From Kiritimatiellia bacterium (lineage in GTDB: Bacteria > Verrucomicrobiota > Kiritimatiellia > RFP12 > UBA1067): DNA of 6,586 nt. Shown here piece after piece: positions 1 through 5,569 of this stretch; within the stretch, counting starts at the first letter, position 1; every line of letters starts with the position of its first letter. The notes beneath the pieces are model-generated. The model was not told the origin of the DNA and made no database searches. It saw only the letters and a program-made list of their open reading frames with translations. A program made the position numbers and the translations under genes. The DNA is taken from NCBI GenBank assembly GCA_017405115.1, contig JAFRBA010000007.1, positions 1 to 6,586 of the forward strand. Direction: 5' to 3'.

Positions 1-78
1 GCGGGAAATCCGCACGTACGGTTTGACGAGGGGGAAGTCGCACCGGCGGCAACGCCGAGGCGTGGGTCTCTCCTCTAC
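1..78 (+). ncRNA. Group II intron 3' end (part of domain V and domain VI)
   Basis: The first 24 bases are the apical loop and 3' strand of a bacterial group II intron domain V: a GAAA-type loop in a GCGG/CCGC stem, then the bulge-containing strand CACGTACGGTTT. Domain VI follows. Its basal stem is GAGG (28-31) with CCTC (72-75), continued by G-C and G-T pairs, and its tip is CGGCG (44-48), a GCAA loop, and CGCCG (53-57). The sequence CTCTAC at 73-78 looks like a usual bacterial intron 3' end; an end at 80 is also possible. The catalytic AGC triad, the intron-encoded reverse transcriptase and the 5' end would lie left of the window. Domain VI shows no clear bulged A on its 3' strand. The intron type is recognised with good confidence from domain V; the exact 3' boundary is less sure. 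Confidence 0.85.
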
Positions 79-1983
79 ACAAACCATTCCAAGACACTGC
101 GGTCGGCGGCCTGCGCGCTTGTGGGCGCGGTTGCGATCGGATCGTGGGCGTCCACGTTTCCCTCGTCCTCAGGAGATCTGGCGTCCGCTTCGGACTGGGG
201 CGGAACGCTTCCGGGGACCGATGAGAGGGTCGTCATCTCGAACGGTACGTTCACTGCCTCGCAGGACGTCACCTTCGGCGGGCTCGAGCGCGTCTACAAC
301 ACGCGCAACGCCACGAACATGATGGTGTTCGACCAGACCAGCTACGAGAACGTGAAGGTCTCCTTCGCAGGGTTCCGTCCGAAGGTCAACACAATGTCGC
401 CGGCGAACATCAACTGGTTCAAGGGCGGGTTTTTCGACTTTCAGTGTGGCGCAATCAAGTTCGACAAGAATTTCGACGATGCCTGGGCCAATGCGATCAA
501 CCAGCGCTTTGTCGTCACGGACGGCGCCGTGGTGACGAACATCAGCGACATGACGCTCTACGGCACGTCCAGCACGGGAAGCGGGATACATGTGGACGAT
601 GCGTCGTTGTTCGTCGAGGGAAGCGTCACTCTTTCGGGATATGGGCCTGCCAGCGATTCCGAACTCCTAGTTTCAGGCGGCGGTCTGTTCCAGTGCGATG
701 GCAGGCTGCTGATGGCCGACGGAGTGTCGGCCAGCTCCAGAAAGAACACTCCGTACTTCACGACCAACCATCTTGTCGTCACCGGATCCGGCTCCAGATT
801 CATCGGGAATGGCAGTCCTGGCGTGACGATCTGCGCGAATGACGAATACATTCTTGTCACGGACGGCGGGTATTTCTCCGGCAGCGTCTACTTCGGCAGC
901 GGAAATCTGTATACAACCAACTGTCTGATGCGTGTGGAGAAGGGCGCGCGCGCCGACATAAAGGAGGCCCGACTATGCGCTTACACAGTCAATGGCCTTG
1001 GCGGAGGTCGCCTGGAGATATGCGACGGCGCACTCGTTTCCAACAACACGACATACGTCGGCACTTATGTGGGTTCAGGAAATGGGCCCGGGACGGCCGG
1101 ATGCACGTTGCTGATCTCAAACGGCACATATGTCGCGCACGCTGTCTTCATAGGTCAAGGCACGGCGGCTTCGAACAACACGATGATAGTCTCCGGCGAA
1201 AACGCACTGTTCGACCACCAGGCGAAAAATGCTGTGGGATGGACTCTGTTCGGAGGCGGTCCCGACTGTCTTATTCAAGTGGAGAACAACGCCACGATGG
1301 AGTGGCGTTATCAGGGCGGGTGGAGCTACAACAGCTCCATCAGCAACTGCACTGTCCGCATCACATCCGGCGGAACGCTCAAGCGTTCGGGCTCTTTCCA
1401 TCCAGGAAGCGACAGGAACTACAATTCCGCCAGCAACCGCATCGAGGTGCTGGACGGCGGAACGCTGGATTTGTCGGGGAAGCTGTCGCTCTCCGGCGAC
1501 TCATGCTCGCTTCTGGTGTCCAACGCGACGGTAAATGTCGGCAAATTGGGTCTGGGCGTGGAGATACCCACAGGCTCGATAACTACGAACTCCCTGCTTG
1601 TGGTGGCCGGCGAAACGTCCAAGGTGAGCGTCACGAACGGGGACTTCGAGGTCTTGTGCGGATCGACGGTCAGGTTCGAGCTGCCCGATTCGGGATACGC
1701 GTCGGCGTCGTACGCGCCAGTGGCGGTGAGCGGGGCCGCGACGTGGGACGACGGGTGCGCCCTCGAGATATCCAACGCCGACGAATCGCTGGCGGCGGCG
1801 AAGGGCGGCGGCGTGGACTCCTTCACGCTCCTGGAGGCGGAATCCATATCGATCCCCGACGAGACGCTGGCCGCCGCGCAGGCGGCGCTCGGCGAGAGTT
1901 GCAGGCTGGCGCTGCGCGCATCCGGCGGGAGGGCGGCGCTCGTCCTCAGGAGGAGCACCGGCACGGTGATCATGGTGCGTTGA
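79..1983 (+). CDS. Secreted beta-solenoid (autotransporter-like) protein, 3' exon after the intron
   Basis: The frame is open from the window edge to TGA at 1981-1983. The first usual start codon after the intron is GTG at 121 (620 residues), but that start cuts into a signal peptide: upstream in frame are HSKTLRS (85-105) and then the hydrophobic run AACALVGAVAIGSWAS. The true start is therefore probably in the 5' exon beyond the intron. The mature protein is rich in Gly, Ser, Asn and Thr. It carries irregular strand-turn repeats such as LLVSGGG, LVVTGSG, ILVTDGG, LEICDGA, LLISNGTY, MIVSGENA, IEVLDGGTLD and LLVSNATV from about residue 37 to 510 (GTG numbering), as in right-handed beta-helix passenger or adhesin domains. 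An Ala-rich segment follows and the protein ends in TGTVIMVR. No enzymatic motif is seen. It probably acts at the cell surface or outside the cell. The ligand is unknown. Confidence 0.8.
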   Translation, partial: TNHSKTLRSAACALVGAVAIGSWASTFPSSSGDLASASDWGGTLPGTDERVVISNGTFTASQDVTFGGLERVYNTRNATNMMVFDQTSYENVKVSFAGFRPKVNTMSPANINWFKGGFFDFQCGAIKFDKNFDDAWANAINQRFVVTDGAVVTNISDMTLYGTSSTGSGIHVDDASLFVEGSVTLSGYGPASDSELLVSGGGLFQCDGRLLMADGVSASSRKNTPYFTTNHLVVTGSGSRFIGNGSPGVTICANDEYILVTDGGYFSGSVYFGSGNLYTTNCLMRVEKGARADIKEARLCAYTVNGLGGGRLEICDGALVSNNTTYVGTYVGSGNGPGTAGCTLLISNGTYVAHAVFIGQGTAASNNTMIVSGENALFDHQAKNAVGWTLFGGGPDCLIQVENNATMEWRYQGGWSYNSSISNCTVRITSGGTLKRSGSFHPGSDRNYNSASNRIEVLDGGTLDLSGKLSLSGDSCSLLVSNATVNVGKLGLGVEIPTGSITTNSLLVVAGETSKVSVTNGDFEVLCGSTVRFELPDSGYASASYAPVAVSGAATWDDGCALEISNADESLAAAKGGGVDSFTLLEAESISIPDETLAAAQAALGESCRLALRASGGRAALVLRRSTGTVIMVR

Positions 1984-2291
1984 CGCGGCGAGCGGCGAGG
2001 ACGAAATGCGAAACCTGCGGAGGAGTCGGGAAATGGCGATCGGCGTTAGACTGTTTTGCGCGGCGTGCACGGCGTGCGCGGCATCGGCCGCATCGGCGGA
2101 CATACTTGTGACCGTCGATCCTGCCAGGGTCGTCGGCCCGATAAAGATAATGAATGCCGTCAACAACGGTCCTTCCAAGGCGCGCGCCGACCAGAGCCGC
2201 GGCAATTTCGCCGAATACAGGGCGCTGAGGATCCCTTATGCGCGCACCCACGACTCGATCCGTCAGGCCACCTCCAACGGGCACACTGTGC

Positions 2292-2517
2292 ACGGCGCCT
2301 TGTGCGCTCCGCCGGAGCCCGAAGGCTTCCACTCCTCGCCGCGGCGGGTTGCGGAGAGCCACTCCATCCGGATGGCGAACAGGCGGCTCCGCGAAAGACC
2401 GAGTTCGATGCACGCTTGCTCGGATGTCATCGCGCCGGCGTTGAACGTTTCAAGCACATGCCTCAACAGCGGCAGTGCACTCCTCTGGTGTAGGTGCTTG
2501 CTCATGATGGTGTGCAT
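2292..2517 (-). pseudogene. Transposase N-terminal fragment with helix-turn-helix
   Basis: The minus strand encodes MHTIMSKHLHQRS (the second Met at 2505 is an equally likely start), then about 70 residues. TSEQACIELGLSRSRLFAIR at residues 31-50 fits a helix-turn-helix, followed by EEWKPSGSGGAH (61-72). This resembles the DNA-binding head of integrase-core (DDE) transposases in which a Gly-rich linker precedes the catalytic domain. The frame loses this character at about 2302 and stops at 2263-2265, so the catalytic domain is absent. No Shine-Dalgarno is evident upstream; the large palindrome 2533-2609 sits there instead. I do not assign an IS family. Confidence 0.55.
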
Positions 2518-2532
2518 GGTACACGATTTTCC

Positions 2533-2609
2533 AGCCGGAGTGGAGGGAGCGGGCGCTCGGCCCTACGGGCCGCCCCTTCGGGGACGCGCCCGCACCCTCC
2601 ACTCCGGCT
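2533..2609. repeat. T-shaped (branched) palindrome
   Basis: Perfect 15-bp arms (2533-2547, AGCCGGAGTGGAGGG, with 2595-2609) are followed after one A:A mismatch by 8-bp arms GCGGGCGC/GCGCCCGC (2549-2556 with 2586-2593). Inside are two small hairpins side by side: CGGCCC-TAC-GGGCCG (2558-2572) and CCCC-TTC-GGGG (2573-2583). The whole can fold into a stem with two apical arms. It lies just before the transposase start. Confidence 0.85.
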
Positions 2610-2616
2610 ATGCCGG
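2604..2616. repeat. Hairpin CCGGC-TAT-GCCGG competing with the large palindrome
   Basis: A perfect 5-bp stem with a TAT loop shares six bases (2604-2609) with the right arm of the branched palindrome, so the two folds exclude each other. It is followed by a 9-bp tandem pair, GCACCTCAG and GCACCTCAA, at 2619-2636. Confidence 0.5.
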
Positions 2617-2652
2617 TAGCACCTCAGGCACCTCAATGACACCTAAAGACAG

Positions 2653-2689
2653 AGTCCTGTTTTGACAACTACAACAAGTCCTGTTTTGA
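2653..2689 (+). repeat. Two direct copies of AGTCCTGTTTTGA
   Basis: Identical 13-mers lie at 2653-2665 and 2677-2689, spaced by CAACTACAACA. They are probably transposase-binding subterminal repeats of the IS remnant. The first copy overlaps a perfect -35 hexamer TTGACA (2662-2667). Confidence 0.75.
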
Positions 2690-2718
2690 TTTCACCCCGA
2701 CACCTCTTAAAAGGCGAC

Positions 2719-2747
2719 TTGCGCCAACTCTGCTTATTTGCTATAAA
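2719..2747 (+). promoter_or_regulatory. Promoter of the metallophosphoesterase gene
   Basis: TTGCGC (2719-2724), a 17-nt spacer, and TATAAA (2742-2747) preceded by TTTGC, which gives an extended -10. The predicted start is about 2754, leaving a short leader of about 17-23 nt. The same arrangement, with the same flanking bases, recurs upstream of the DUF3800 gene, which supports both. Confidence 0.65.
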
Positions 2748-2770
2748 ATCACAACCCAAAAAATGGAGAA

Positions 2771-4216
2771 ATGAATATGGTTATGGATATGAATCGCAGG
2801 GAGTTTCTGATGGCGTCCGGAGCAGCCCTCCTGATGGCCGGCTGCAAGACAAGGTCGCTTTTCGGGTCTCCCGACATGAAATTCGGCGTCGTCAGCGACA
2901 CCCATATTACGACTCCCAAGTCGTGTCGGATGCTTGAGCGCGCCTTCCGCCAGTTCAAGCGGCGCGGCGTCGACGCGGTCATGATACCCGGCGACCTGAC
3001 CGACTGGGGACTTAGGTCCGGCTTCGCATACGTGAAGCAGACGTGGGACAGGGTATTCGCCGACACCGACGTGGTGCCGCTCTTCTGCACCGGCAACCAT
3101 GACTTCGAAGGCTGGCTCTACGGCGACATGACGATGGAGATGCACGCCAACGGCTATTCGGAGGCGGAGCGGCTCAACGACCGGAAGAACCCGGAGCAGC
3201 TTGGAAAGGCCTGGGCGGAGGCGTTCGGCGAGCCGTTCGACTGGATTCGCTGCCGCACGGTGAAGGGCTACGACTTCGTCTCTGCCGAGTACGAGAACGG
3301 CGGCAGCAAGCATCTGTCCGAGTGGATGGCGAAGAATGGCAACCGCTTCAAGAACGGCAAACCGTTCTTCTTCTTCCAGCATCTACCGATCAAGGGGACG
3401 ACGGTCGACAGCTTAGGCTGGGCCGACGGCGGTGCGACCAAGCCGGTGCTCGATCCGTTCCCGAACTGCGTAGCATTCACCGGGCACACCCACCGCCCGT
3501 TCATCGACGAGCGCCAGATCTGGCAGGGCGAGTTCACCGCAATCGGAGCGCCGTCGCTGTCGTACGCATGCTTCCCTTCCGACGTGCCGCACGAGAACGG
3601 CGGCGGCGACCGCAAGGGCAAGTCGAAGCAGGCCATGCAGATCGTGCCGACCCGGCTCGACCTGCGCGGCGGCGAGGGGTATGTCGTCAGCGTCTGGGCG
3701 GACAAGATCGTAATCGAGCGCCATGACGTGGAGGAGGACGACTCCGGCGCGCCGGCGTGGGTGGTGCCGCTGCCGCTCGGTAAAGCGGCGCAACCGTATG
3801 CCGCCGGGCGCCGCGACGCCGCCGAACCTGTCCCCGAGTTCCCTGACGGCGCCGCACTCGACGTAGAGACGCGCAACACCGAGAACCGATCCGGCCACAG
3901 GACGATCGTGATGAACTGCGAGTTCCCTTCGGCTGTCATGCCGAAGGGGTCGCGGGTGTTCGACTACGAGATCCGCGCCGTGCCAAAGGACGGCTCGCAG
4001 CCGCTCGTCAAGCGATTCTTCTCGCCGGCCTATCCGAAGATGGCGAAGTTCGAGCCGGCGCACCAGCGCTTTTGGTTCGATGTCGCAGAGCTGCCGCAGG
4101 ACAAAGACTACGTCATCGAGGTCCGCGCACGCAACTGCTATGGCAAGACGTCTCGTCCGCTCGTCTCCGACGTATGGCACGGCAAGCCTGGACTGGAAAA
4201 GGTCTTGTCTAATTGA
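2771..4216 (+). CDS. Tat-exported lipoprotein metallophosphoesterase (calcineurin-like)
   Basis: A 481-residue protein with a calcineurin-like phosphoesterase domain that binds two metal ions and hydrolyses phosphoester bonds; the substrate is unknown. The motifs are all present and in order: SDTH (42-45), GD (74-75), GNHD (108-111), H204 in FQHLP, and GHTH (238-241). The N-terminus has NRREFL (twin Arg at 9-10), a hydrophobic stretch and the lipobox LMAGC with Cys25. This suggests Tat export of a folded, metal-loaded enzyme and lipid anchoring outside the cytoplasmic membrane. After the catalytic domain, about residues 360-470 look like a fibronectin-III-type beta-sandwich ending in YVIEVRARNCYGKTSRP. 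GGAG at 2765-2768 lies 2 nt before ATG 2771 and 8 nt before ATG 2777; 2777 may be the true start. It has its own promoter and no operon partner in view. Family and localisation are confident; the physiological role is not. Confidence 0.88.
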   Translation: MNMVMDMNRREFLMASGAALLMAGCKTRSLFGSPDMKFGVVSDTHITTPKSCRMLERAFRQFKRRGVDAVMIPGDLTDWGLRSGFAYVKQTWDRVFADTDVVPLFCTGNHDFEGWLYGDMTMEMHANGYSEAERLNDRKNPEQLGKAWAEAFGEPFDWIRCRTVKGYDFVSAEYENGGSKHLSEWMAKNGNRFKNGKPFFFFQHLPIKGTTVDSLGWADGGATKPVLDPFPNCVAFTGHTHRPFIDERQIWQGEFTAIGAPSLSYACFPSDVPHENGGGDRKGKSKQAMQIVPTRLDLRGGEGYVVSVWADKIVIERHDVEEDDSGAPAWVVPLPLGKAAQPYAAGRRDAAEPVPEFPDGAALDVETRNTENRSGHRTIVMNCEFPSAVMPKGSRVFDYEIRAVPKDGSQPLVKRFFSPAYPKMAKFEPAHQRFWFDVAELPQDKDYVIEVRARNCYGKTSRPLVSDVWHGKPGLEKVLSN

Positions 4217-4239
4217 CGTTGTGCTCTCATCTTGGAAAA

Positions 4240-4275
4240 CCGAGGGGACAGACCCCAGGGCGGACTTCATTTTTG
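4240..4275. repeat. REP-like hairpin GGGG-ACAGA-CCCC with flanking GGCGGACTTCATTTTT
   Basis: The hairpin is at 4244-4256. From memory, GGGGACAGACCCC followed by a motif of this type occurs beside REP-associated tyrosine (Y1) transposases and as scattered remnants in PVC and other environmental bacteria. No transposase is present here. The motif sits 28 bp after the metallophosphoesterase stop and might also help end its transcript, but the T-run is separated from the stem. Confidence 0.45.
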
Positions 4276-4460
4276 CCGCGATTTTGTAGTGATTTGGCAA
4301 GATATCTGCCGCGAGGTGGGCGGGAGACCATGCAGAGTCACCTCTGGAGTAGACTTTAGAATGATGACGTTCTCGACATCTTCGGCTAGATATGGAGTCG
4401 GCGGAGGGGCAAGCCGCCGCATGCCGAAAGGGTCGCTGATGTCGGGTTTTGAGAAGCCGC

Positions 4461-4498
4461 CGCGCGGCAGACGGCTATGCCCACGCCGTAGGGCGGTG
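4461..4498 (+). repeat. 38-nt hairpin repeat, copy A
   Basis: It matches copy B (5460-5497) at 34 of 38 positions in the same orientation. The core is a 5-bp stem ACGGC/GCCGT around the 9-nt loop TATGCCCAC (4471-4489), then GGGCGGTG. It lies 10 bp past the DUF3800 stop codon. Confidence 0.8.
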
Positions 4499-4507
4499 TG
4501 TACGTAT

Positions 4508-5215
4508 CTACGGAAGGATTTCCCTTGCCTTTATACGGCGGAGAATGTTGTGCTTGAAAGCCTTTGGTCCACCGAAGAACTTCGTCTCGGATCGGCTCAT
4601 CATAATGCCAGAATCGAGCTTGAGGGAAATCATATTCAATGTGCAGACGAGATCTGCAAGCTGGAAAAGTCGGTATCTGGATGGGCGGACTCTTTGTGCG
4701 AACTCTACAGGGCATGTGAGATGTTTGCCGAAGACATCGGTAAGTATGTTGGTGATGGTGGATTGTCCGCAGTCATAGTAGACTTTAACAGCGTCAAGTC
4801 GCTCAAGCAGGGCCTTGTGGCTTTCGACGAAACTCGAGAGTTCGGCCTTGAGTCGTTCCGCAAGCTGGGCAGGGCTTGTCACGTATCGTTTGTCGGCGGA
4901 GATGCATTTGTACTTGAAGTCCACTTTCCTTGCGAATGTCATCATGCGGGCAAACACGCGCTCGCGCAGGCGGCGGCCAAGAAACTCATATCCTTGTTCG
5001 CGGCGTATGAGAGGTCCAGCGTGAAAGACGAATGTTTCGGGGTCGAGCCCAATTTCATCTATGGAGCGATCCATGTCGGTCAATTGTTGGCGAATGTCGA
5101 TGGACTGATCGTGAAACACCATTCCTATGACATAGAAACGGGAGTCATTGTCCGGATAGAGGAAACTGCCGGATTCGTCGACGAATATACTCAGTTTTTG
5201 TTGATTGCTTTTCAT
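4508..5215 (-). CDS. DUF3800 domain protein
   Basis: A 235-residue protein of the DUF3800 family, often found on mobile elements and near defence genes; its biochemical activity is not established. Hallmarks are the N-terminal KLSIFVDESGSF with Asp13-Glu14, FHAGPLI (64-70), VYYDCG with Asp148, and the C-terminal FQLADLVCTLN with Gln186 and Asp188. The spaced acidic residues suggest an RNase H-like metal-dependent fold, which is inference. I chose the ATG at 5213-5215 because the family begins right there; the in-frame extension to 5389 translates promoter and hairpin DNA. GGAG lies only one base before this ATG. No signal peptide or membrane segment is seen, so it is cytoplasmic. It stands alone, with its own promoter, convergent to the metallophosphoesterase gene, and is flanked by direct copies of a hairpin repeat. 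The length is normal for the family. Confidence 0.85.
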   Translation of the reverse strand: MKSNQQKLSIFVDESGSFLYPDNDSRFYVIGMVFHDQSIDIRQQLTDMDRSIDEIGLDPETFVFHAGPLIRREQGYEFLGRRLRERVFARMMTFARKVDFKYKCISADKRYVTSPAQLAERLKAELSSFVESHKALLERLDAVKVYYDCGQSTITNILTDVFGKHLTCPVEFAQRVRPSRYRLFQLADLVCTLNMISLKLDSGIMMSRSETKFFGGPKAFKHNILRRIKAREILP

Positions 5216-5231
5216 GCTCCATATAAGAGAA

Positions 5232-5257
5232 AGCGGCGGAAATCGCTTCCCGCCACT
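5232..5257 (-). other. Leader hairpin before the DUF3800 start
   Basis: A stem of about 9 bp (5232-5240 with 5249-5257, two G-T pairs in the RNA) lies in the 5' leader, 16 nt upstream of the start codon. A second stem, CGGGG/CCCCG, lies further upstream in the leader. Either could modulate translation; no T-run follows, so these are not intrinsic terminators. Confidence 0.4.
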
Positions 5258-5317
5258 TCCACGGGGACCTTCCCCCGCATCCAGGTGGTTCCGGTCTTTC
5301 AACCCTCGCCGACGTGT

Positions 5318-5346
5318 ATGATAGCAAATTTCCTTGCGTGGCGCAA
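5318..5346 (-). promoter_or_regulatory. Promoter of the DUF3800 gene
   Basis: On the minus strand: TTGCGC (5346-5341), a 17-nt spacer, and TATCAT (5323-5318) preceded by TTTGC as an extended -10. The predicted start is near 5311, giving a leader of about 95 nt. The -35 lies in a perfect 7-bp palindrome CCTTGCG-TGG-CGCAAGG (5332-5348). Confidence 0.65.
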
Positions 5347-5459
5347 GGGGGTCGCGCGCGAAAAACGAGTGCGTGACGATAATTGCCAACGGCGGAAGGG
5401 CTGATGGATGAAGCGGACGGGGTATAGATGGGCGAAGATACGCGGGGCGTACAGGCTCT

Positions 5460-5497
5460 CGCGCGGAAGGCGGCTATGCCCACGCCGCCGGGCGGTG
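5460..5497 (+). repeat. 38-nt hairpin repeat, copy B
   Basis: The stem is GGCGGC/GCCGCC (5469-5474 with 5484-5489) around the same TATGCCCAC loop, then GGGCGGTG. Compared with copy A, the outermost pair of the common stem changes from A-T to G-C, keeping the pairing. Confidence 0.8.
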
Positions 5498-5513
5498 GAT
5501 CGTGCGGCCGCCG

Positions 5514-5569
5514 GAAATGTGGAATTGTGGAATTGTGGAAATGTGAAAATGTGGAAATATGAAAATGGG
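5514..5569 (+). repeat. 8-bp satellite, seven imperfect units
   Basis: Units: GAAATGTG, GAATTGTG, GAATTGTG, GAAATGTG, AAAATGTG, GAAATATG, AAAATGGG. The strand is purine- and T-rich with almost no C, sharply unlike the GC-rich surroundings. Confidence 0.85.

Larger units (their letters stand above)
2006..2665 (+). pseudogene. Truncated GH39-like glycoside hydrolase (xylosidase type), N-terminus only
   Basis: Residues 1 to about 86 look like the start of a secreted glycosidase. There is a basic N-terminus, a Cys/Ala-rich hydrophobic stretch ending in ASAASA, then DILVTVDPARVVGPI, MNAVNNGPS, RGNFAEYRALRIPYARTHD. From memory of the family, MNAVNNGP followed by IPYARTHD is the N-terminal strand region of GH39-like beta-xylosidases, whose catalytic (alpha/beta)8 domain then runs several hundred residues. 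Here the similarity stops between about 2262 and 2291. The open frame continues to 2665 only by reading the antisense of an insertion-sequence remnant, so all catalytic residues are missing. The ATG at 2006 follows GAGG; the ATG at 2033 follows a stronger GGAGGAG (2019-2025) and also gives a good signal peptide. The gap of 22-49 bp to the upstream stop suggests a former operon with the beta-solenoid gene. Confidence 0.7.
2292..2705 (-). mobile_element. Remnant of an integrase-type insertion sequence (5' end only)
   Basis: The segment holds, on the minus strand, the start of a transposase gene and the non-coding end of the element. Near 2638-2705 the top strand has two copies of AGTCCTGTTTTGA (2653-2665 and 2677-2689, period 24) bracketed by GACACCT at 2638-2644 and 2699-2705. 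Repeated subterminal motifs of this kind are typical transposase-binding sites in IS21-like and related elements, so the element end is probably near 2702. The rest of the element is missing: the transposase frame stops in the middle where the glycosidase sequence begins. This points to insertion followed by deletion. The IS family is not settled. Confidence 0.55.
4217..4507. other. Non-coding stretch between metallophosphoesterase and DUF3800 genes
   Basis: This converging intergenic region holds the REP-like hairpin at 4244-4256, a small hairpin CAGAG-TCAC-CTCTG (4333-4346), a GC hairpin CGGCGG/CCGCCG (4399-4404 with 4414-4419), two copies of AAGCCGCCGC (4411-4420, 4454-4463) and the 38-nt hairpin repeat copy A. 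I see no convincing gene in it. Confidence 0.6.

Noticed and set aside
1419..2413. Long open frames on the minus strand opposite the solenoid and glycosidase genes
   Set aside because: They are GC-driven shadows: Arg/Ala-rich, with no domain character, and they overlap genes supported by signal peptides and family motifs.
3268..4300. Minus-strand open frames of 223 and 295 codons opposite the metallophosphoesterase
   Set aside because: The plus strand has all five metallophosphoesterase motifs; the minus frames have none.
4263..4422. A 51-codon minus-strand frame (MRRLAPPPTPYLAEDVEN...)
   Set aside because: It starts in a GC hairpin, has no ribosome binding site and no recognisable family; it could be a transposase tail relic but this cannot be supported.
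5216..5389. N-terminal extension of the DUF3800 protein to 5389
   Set aside because: It would translate the promoter, the -35 palindrome and the leader hairpins; family homology starts exactly at the Met at 5215.
4232..5404. A 390-codon plus-strand open frame over the DUF3800 gene
   Set aside because: It is the antisense of the DUF3800 motifs, has no ribosome binding site, and starts within a REP-like repeat.
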